A stretch of DNA of 64,000 bases from Labyrinthula sp. Ha. Lineage: Eukaryota; Sar; Bigyra; Labyrinthulida; Labyrinthulaceae. Where the stretch lies: contig JAALGZ010000044.1 in NCBI GenBank assembly GCA_015227615.1, positions 186,001 to 250,000 on the forward strand, in the 5' to 3' direction. Of this stretch, positions 59,931-64,000 are shown piece by piece (position 1 is the first letter of the stretch; the number at the start of each line of letters is the position of its first letter). The notes under the pieces are model-generated. The model was not told the DNA's origin and ran no database searches. It saw only the letters and a list, made by a program, of their open reading frames with translations. The position numbers and the translations under genes are program-made.

Positions 59931-62900
59931 AAAAAAAGGTGTTAAAAGTTTGAAAAAACAAACGAAAATACTAGCCAGAGCCGAAAAGGAAGATGGGTCT
60001 TCTCACAAACCTATCCCAGCTCCACTGGCATAGTGATTTTTGTGTACCAGGAACTCCTCTAGGGCATAACTGACACGTGCAAAGTGACAGGAAGGATCCT
60101 AGTGGTTAAGATCAGGTCAATCTAGACACCTCATAGTGGACTATTAGCCCAGGAATAGGAAAAATACTTAGAAATATTGCAGAAAAAGGTAACGAAGAGA
60201 ACAAAAAAGAAGAGATTAATAGTTATTGGAGGCGATTCGAATGCTCAGATCAAGAGATCATGGGTAGATACTTGCAACAAGCATGGATTGTCCTCAAAAA
60301 GCAATAGTAACGGCAAGATGTTGGAAAGATTTCTGCTCCAGAACACAATTAACATAGTACATCGCAAGTACAAGACATAAAAGAAAGGATCCAGAAGACA
60401 TGTAACCTTCAAAACATAGAATAAACAGAAAAGGTCATCAGAAATAGATTTCGTTGTCACCAACAAGCCCACAGCAATCACATCCTTCAAAGTAAACAGA
60501 AAGATCCGCAAAGAGATCTTTTAGCACGAACCAAAAGACCGCATAGGAATACAAACATCCATCAACCTCACACCCCATAACAACAACCATAAATACAACA
60601 GAGGAAATGATGTATCGACATATTTAAAAATGTACAGCAATCAGTTTGATTAAGCTCTCCAACAGAAGTTGCAAAATAATGAACTCGAAACTGAGGAGAT
60701 GGATTACATCCAACACACGAAGGCAAAACGGGAAGTAGTAGAAGAACTGATTCTATATAAGAAACGTAAAGGTTTTCAGCGAAAGAATTTCCCAGCCAGT
60801 CTTGAACTCATCAAGCTAAGACGACAAAGTTGGAAAACAGCTTCGGAGGAAGAAAGGAGAAAGATGTCCAGAGAAGTAAAGAACGCTACAGTTGCGGACA
60901 AGCGTACGTACTTGGAGGAAATCTGCACAGCAGTTGAAACAAAATTCAACAACAACAACTCTCATCAAGCCTATAGAACAATGAACATGTTCCAGAGGAA
61001 TGAAATTAACTTCGGAAGAATAACTAAAGATGGACAGGTTAATACCGTATCAATGGAAAATAAACTGAAATATTGCGGGAACATATCTGTAAAACCCAAA
61101 AGTATCTAACTGAACAACCAGAGAACATAGCTGCAGAGGAAATACAGTGTTGCAACAAGCAAATCAACTTAAATTCTCAGACCGGCTCCACAGCTTCATG
61201 CAACACTCCGAAGAAAGAAGATATCATCAGCATCCTAAAAACAATAAAAAACCAACAAAGCCAGAGGAGATGATGGTGTCGCAAACGAAGCTCTAAAATA
61301 TTCTAGCCAATGTCAAAAACATCTCATGAAAATAATCCACAGGTTTTTTAGAGAAGGAAAACTTAAAGAAAATTAAGAAGCAGCATTCTGTCAAGGAAAA
61401 GTAATATTCCTGTAGAAAGGCAAGGGTGAGAAGTAAAACCCTTTATCATGCAGGCCAATAGCACTGGTACAAACATCTTTTAAGTTATTTACAGAAATCA
61501 TCAATTGCTTGCTAGAAAATATAGCTGAAAAATACATTCATACCAAGGAGGTTTTTGTAAACATCGTGTCACAATCCGCAACATCGATACATTGAAACGA
61601 ATAATTATGAAGAGTGAACAGAGAACTTAGAACTCAAGATGATTTTCATTGACTTAATGAAAGCAATTGACTCAGTTTCACACAACTTTATCTGTATTTC
61701 ACTGAGAGAACATGGTGTATCCAAATCGTTAATAAGAAAGATCATGTACCTCTGTAGCCTAGCAAAAGTAAAAATGATTGAAAGAAAAAAAATAATCCAA
61801 GTCAGCAAAGGTACTAAAAGGAGTAACGCAAGGAAACAGCTTATCACCAAAACTTTTTATCCTGGCATTGGACAACATTATACATCGACTCAAGGATAAC
61901 ACGTGTGAAAAGTAAACCTAGGAACCGAACAAGTACAAGTTATGGCTTTTGCAGACGAGGTGGTTGTGTTTGTTAAAGACAATTCTTAAGTAATAGATCT
62001 TGTTCAACAACTTGCAAAATTTGATCACATCACTGGTCTGGGAATAAATATTAACAAAATAAAAATCATGTGCATGGAGAAAGTACCTAAAGCACAAGAA
62101 AGAATACCTGACGCTTTGATCAATAGATTTCTGTGGAAGTGTTACTGTGCAGGATGTGAGTGTTTTTCCAAACTGGAAAGCCTTTAAGTTACCACCAGGC
62201 TTCTAAATACTGCGATGGGGCAAAGAACCGCCCAAGAATGAAAACCCTCGCAGTTTCACACGCAGGGGTATTTTGACTAGTTTGCTGAGGAAGAAGGTCC
62301 CAAATCTCTAAGTAGATGACCAAGCAATACGGGGAACAACCAGGTTTAGATACCTGTGAGCAGTTTTTAATACTTTGGAACTGAAAGAAAAACCAGTCTT
62401 GAAAAAGATAACAAGGGCAAAATGCGAGTTAAACCAGTTCAAGTATCTTCTCACATTGGCCATCTTGAACAGGAAAACCGTCAAAAGGATCCTCTCGTCA
62501 CTAGCACTTTCACCGCTACTACATAACTATCAAAACTGAAAGAGCACTGTTACCATCAGGAAGAGATTCAACGAACTTTCTAAAAATATCAAAAAGAAAA
62601 TACAAAACCTGGAAAACATGGACTTCAACCTGCATGATGGAGATATAAATGACTGTCAACTTGCCAAATAAAGGATCCAAGCTCTGAGGGAACAGAAAAC
62701 CTGTGATGCTCCACTAAGTGCAACGTGGGAAGGAATGGTTCTGGGAATCGGAAAACCACAATATCTCAGCAAAAAAATACCCCTGGAACAAGCAACTTAG
62801 CAAAACGCGGTCATGTAACATCTTGACCATCACGAAGAACTGGTACCACCTGACCATGAACCTCCAACTTCATAAAATCCTGAGCACAATCTGTAGAACA

Positions 62901-63360
62901 GTACCAGGAAATTCCGATCTACTCACAACGCCACAGAACAATGATATCTCCTTCTTCAAACCTCACTACCACACCCGTAACAAGAGGTGGATGCTTTCTC
63001 CTAACTTCGGATACACCTGACTTGCTCAGAACCTTCTGCACCCTAAGAAAGGTCGCCAGGCAGTTGGAAACGGGGGACCAAGCAGGAAAAGCAACAGGAG
63101 AAATCATCTAAGCCTCAAAACTTAACCCAGAGTTACTTCAACAGAACAAAAACTGCCTCCTGGACTTTGGATGAAGAAATGAATAAGCCGAGAACCTTGT
63201 GCATCGCCTGGAACATAAAATATTGGTCAAATCCTGCTCAAATCTGTCTAAGAACCCACCACTGAATAAAGGTCGGCCACCTAAACATCAAAATGTAACG
63301 CAAACTCACCCCAACTGTAGAATGATCACCTTTCTGTAACTTGGATATAGATATAAATAA
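59930..63360 (+). mobile_element. LINE retrotransposon, longer copy with endonuclease and reverse transcriptase, decayed
   Basis: Boundaries are approximate. Endonuclease domain from about 59980: KGRWVFSQTYPSSTGI, then LIVIGGDSNAQIK and NSNGKMLERF, then SSEIDFVVTNKP, matching the copy at 17.3 kb residue for residue in many places (FFSKPPTG, LLGGDFNAQ, SNANGKLLEN). Reverse transcriptase motifs follow: FIDLMKAIDSVSHN (61645 on), the palm Asp motif, and AFADEVVVF (61945), where the usual FADD has become FADE. Downstream frames with a zinc-finger-like tail are broken. Several stops and frame changes interrupt both domains, so it is inactive. The 3' end fades into gatatagatataaataaa near 63340-63362; no target duplication was recognised. 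Domain order and motifs say APE-type LINE; clade not resolved. Confidence 0.8.
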
Positions 63361-63628
63361 ACTTGAAATCTATTATTCTGTTCAGAAAATAATTTTAATA
63401 TTTTATTTAATCTTTTAATATTTTATTTATATTTAAAATGAAATAATTTTTATAATTACAAAATTTTTATTATGCTTTTTCTCGGACACTATATATCGAC
63501 CAAAAAGCCGATATACTCTATAAGTATATCTAATACATAAATAAACAATGAAATAGTCATATACACTATTACAGATCACAATCCGTTAAAACAAAAACAA
63601 AACCAAACATAAAATTAAAGTTTAAGAA
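63361..63628. promoter_or_regulatory. Probable promoter and leader of PEP carboxykinase
   Basis: About 270 bases between the LINE end and the PEPCK start. It has a TATA-like run at 63490-63500 inside cggacactatatatcg and a nearby ccgatatac, and ends in a leader rich in CAAA words (aaaacaaaaacaaaaccaaa near 63590-63610). The LINE sits directly upstream and may limit or contribute to the promoter. Confidence 0.4.
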
Positions 63629-64000
63629 ATGTTTTCAACAAAATTTCATTCATTTCGTAGAATAGTACCTAGAAATTTCTTAACAAAGAATTTTTCAACA
63701 TCAGAATTAACAACAAGTTCAGCCTTAGGTTTAGATAAAGTGGGAATTAGTTCAAGTTCTCCAGTATATCGAAATTTAAGTTATGAAGATGTAGCAAAAC
63801 ATGAAAAAGAAAATAAAGAAGGAGAAATAACAAATAATGGAACATATTCAGTAGATACTGGAAAATTTACAGGAAGATCACCAAAAGATAAGTTTATTGT
63901 AAGTAGAGAAGGAAGTGAAATAGAAAAGAATATTTGGTGGGGTGAAATTAACCAAAAAACAAGTGAAGAAACTTTTCAAGTATTACATGAAAAAGTGAAA
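63629..64000 (+). CDS. Phosphoenolpyruvate carboxykinase (ATP), N-terminal part
   Basis: Only the first 124 residues are in the window. Converts oxaloacetate to PEP with ATP, the entry to gluconeogenesis. VYRNLSYEDVAKHE and the pair NNGTYSVDTGKFTGRSPKDK are classic for the ATP-dependent family (the GxFTGRSPxDKF motif), followed by VSREGSE and IWWGEINQ. Residues 1-30, MFSTKFHSFRRIVPRNFLTK and NFSTSE, are rich in Arg, Lys, Ser and Phe and lack acidic residues: a likely mitochondrial presequence with a cleavage region near NFST. Fungal and plant ATP-PEPCK are cytosolic, so a mitochondrial site would be notable. The start is the first ATG after the CAAA-rich leader; no intron seen in the visible part. 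Confidence 0.95.
   Translation, partial: MFSTKFHSFRRIVPRNFLTKNFSTSELTTSSALGLDKVGISSSSPVYRNLSYEDVAKHEKENKEGEITNNGTYSVDTGKFTGRSPKDKFIVSREGSEIEKNIWWGEINQKTSEETFQVLHEKVK

Overview
The window is nuclear DNA from a flagellated, AT-rich microbial eukaryote. Genes carry spliceosomal introns with GT..AG ends, but every intron I could place by reading frame is tiny (27 to 37 nt). An intraflagellar transport gene (IFT38/CLUAP1) shows that the organism builds a cilium. Isocitrate lyase ends in a peroxisomal AKL signal, and an ATP-type PEP carboxykinase at the right edge begins with a mitochondrial-type leader, so the cell can probably grow on acetate or fatty acids through the glyoxylate cycle and gluconeogenesis. 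The standard genetic code fits all genes. A tyrosine-recombinase fragment of a type I recall from stramenopiles (diatoms, oomycetes) hints at that group, but lineage is not settled from this sequence alone.

Layout. 1-4463: no recognisable gene. 4464-6077: isocitrate lyase. 9143-11478: a TRF4/Cid1-type nucleotidyltransferase fused to three TRAF/Sina-like zinc fingers. 13715-17040 (minus): IFT38 and, 109 nt upstream of it, a PP2C phosphatase with a KOW-like insert. 17.3-22.2 kb: a mobile-element cluster, made of a LINE copy with clean target-site duplications, a decayed MULE (Mutator-like) DNA transposon, and a probable second MULE scrap. 26785-27884 (minus): an unrecognised three-intron-exon membrane protein. 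29170-29706 (minus): a tyrosine recombinase N-terminal fragment. 29.7-38.8 kb: a long gene-free desert. 38790-41739: RhoGAP-like/DH RhoGEF, an SH3BGR/glutaredoxin-like protein and a BMT5-like rRNA methyltransferase. 46084-53747: a compact housekeeping island with a coiled-coil protein, a NOT4-like RING/RRM/CCCH protein, an ACP6-like histidine acid phosphatase, NEP1/EMG1 rRNA methyltransferase and a stand-alone MICAL-type FAD monooxygenase. About 59.9-63.35 kb: a second, longer but decayed LINE of the same family. 63629-end: PEP carboxykinase, cut by the window edge.

The most notable features are the uniform miniature introns; three convergent gene pairs whose stop codons overlap, abut or lie 2 nt apart; and three unusual domain combinations (TRAF fingers with a nucleotidyltransferase, PP2C with KOW, MICAL flavoenzyme without CH or LIM domains). 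Two neighbours, BMT5-like and NEP1, both act in ribosomal RNA modification, but they lie 10 kb apart and no operon-like logic is implied. All function calls come from reading motifs by eye; no database search was run.
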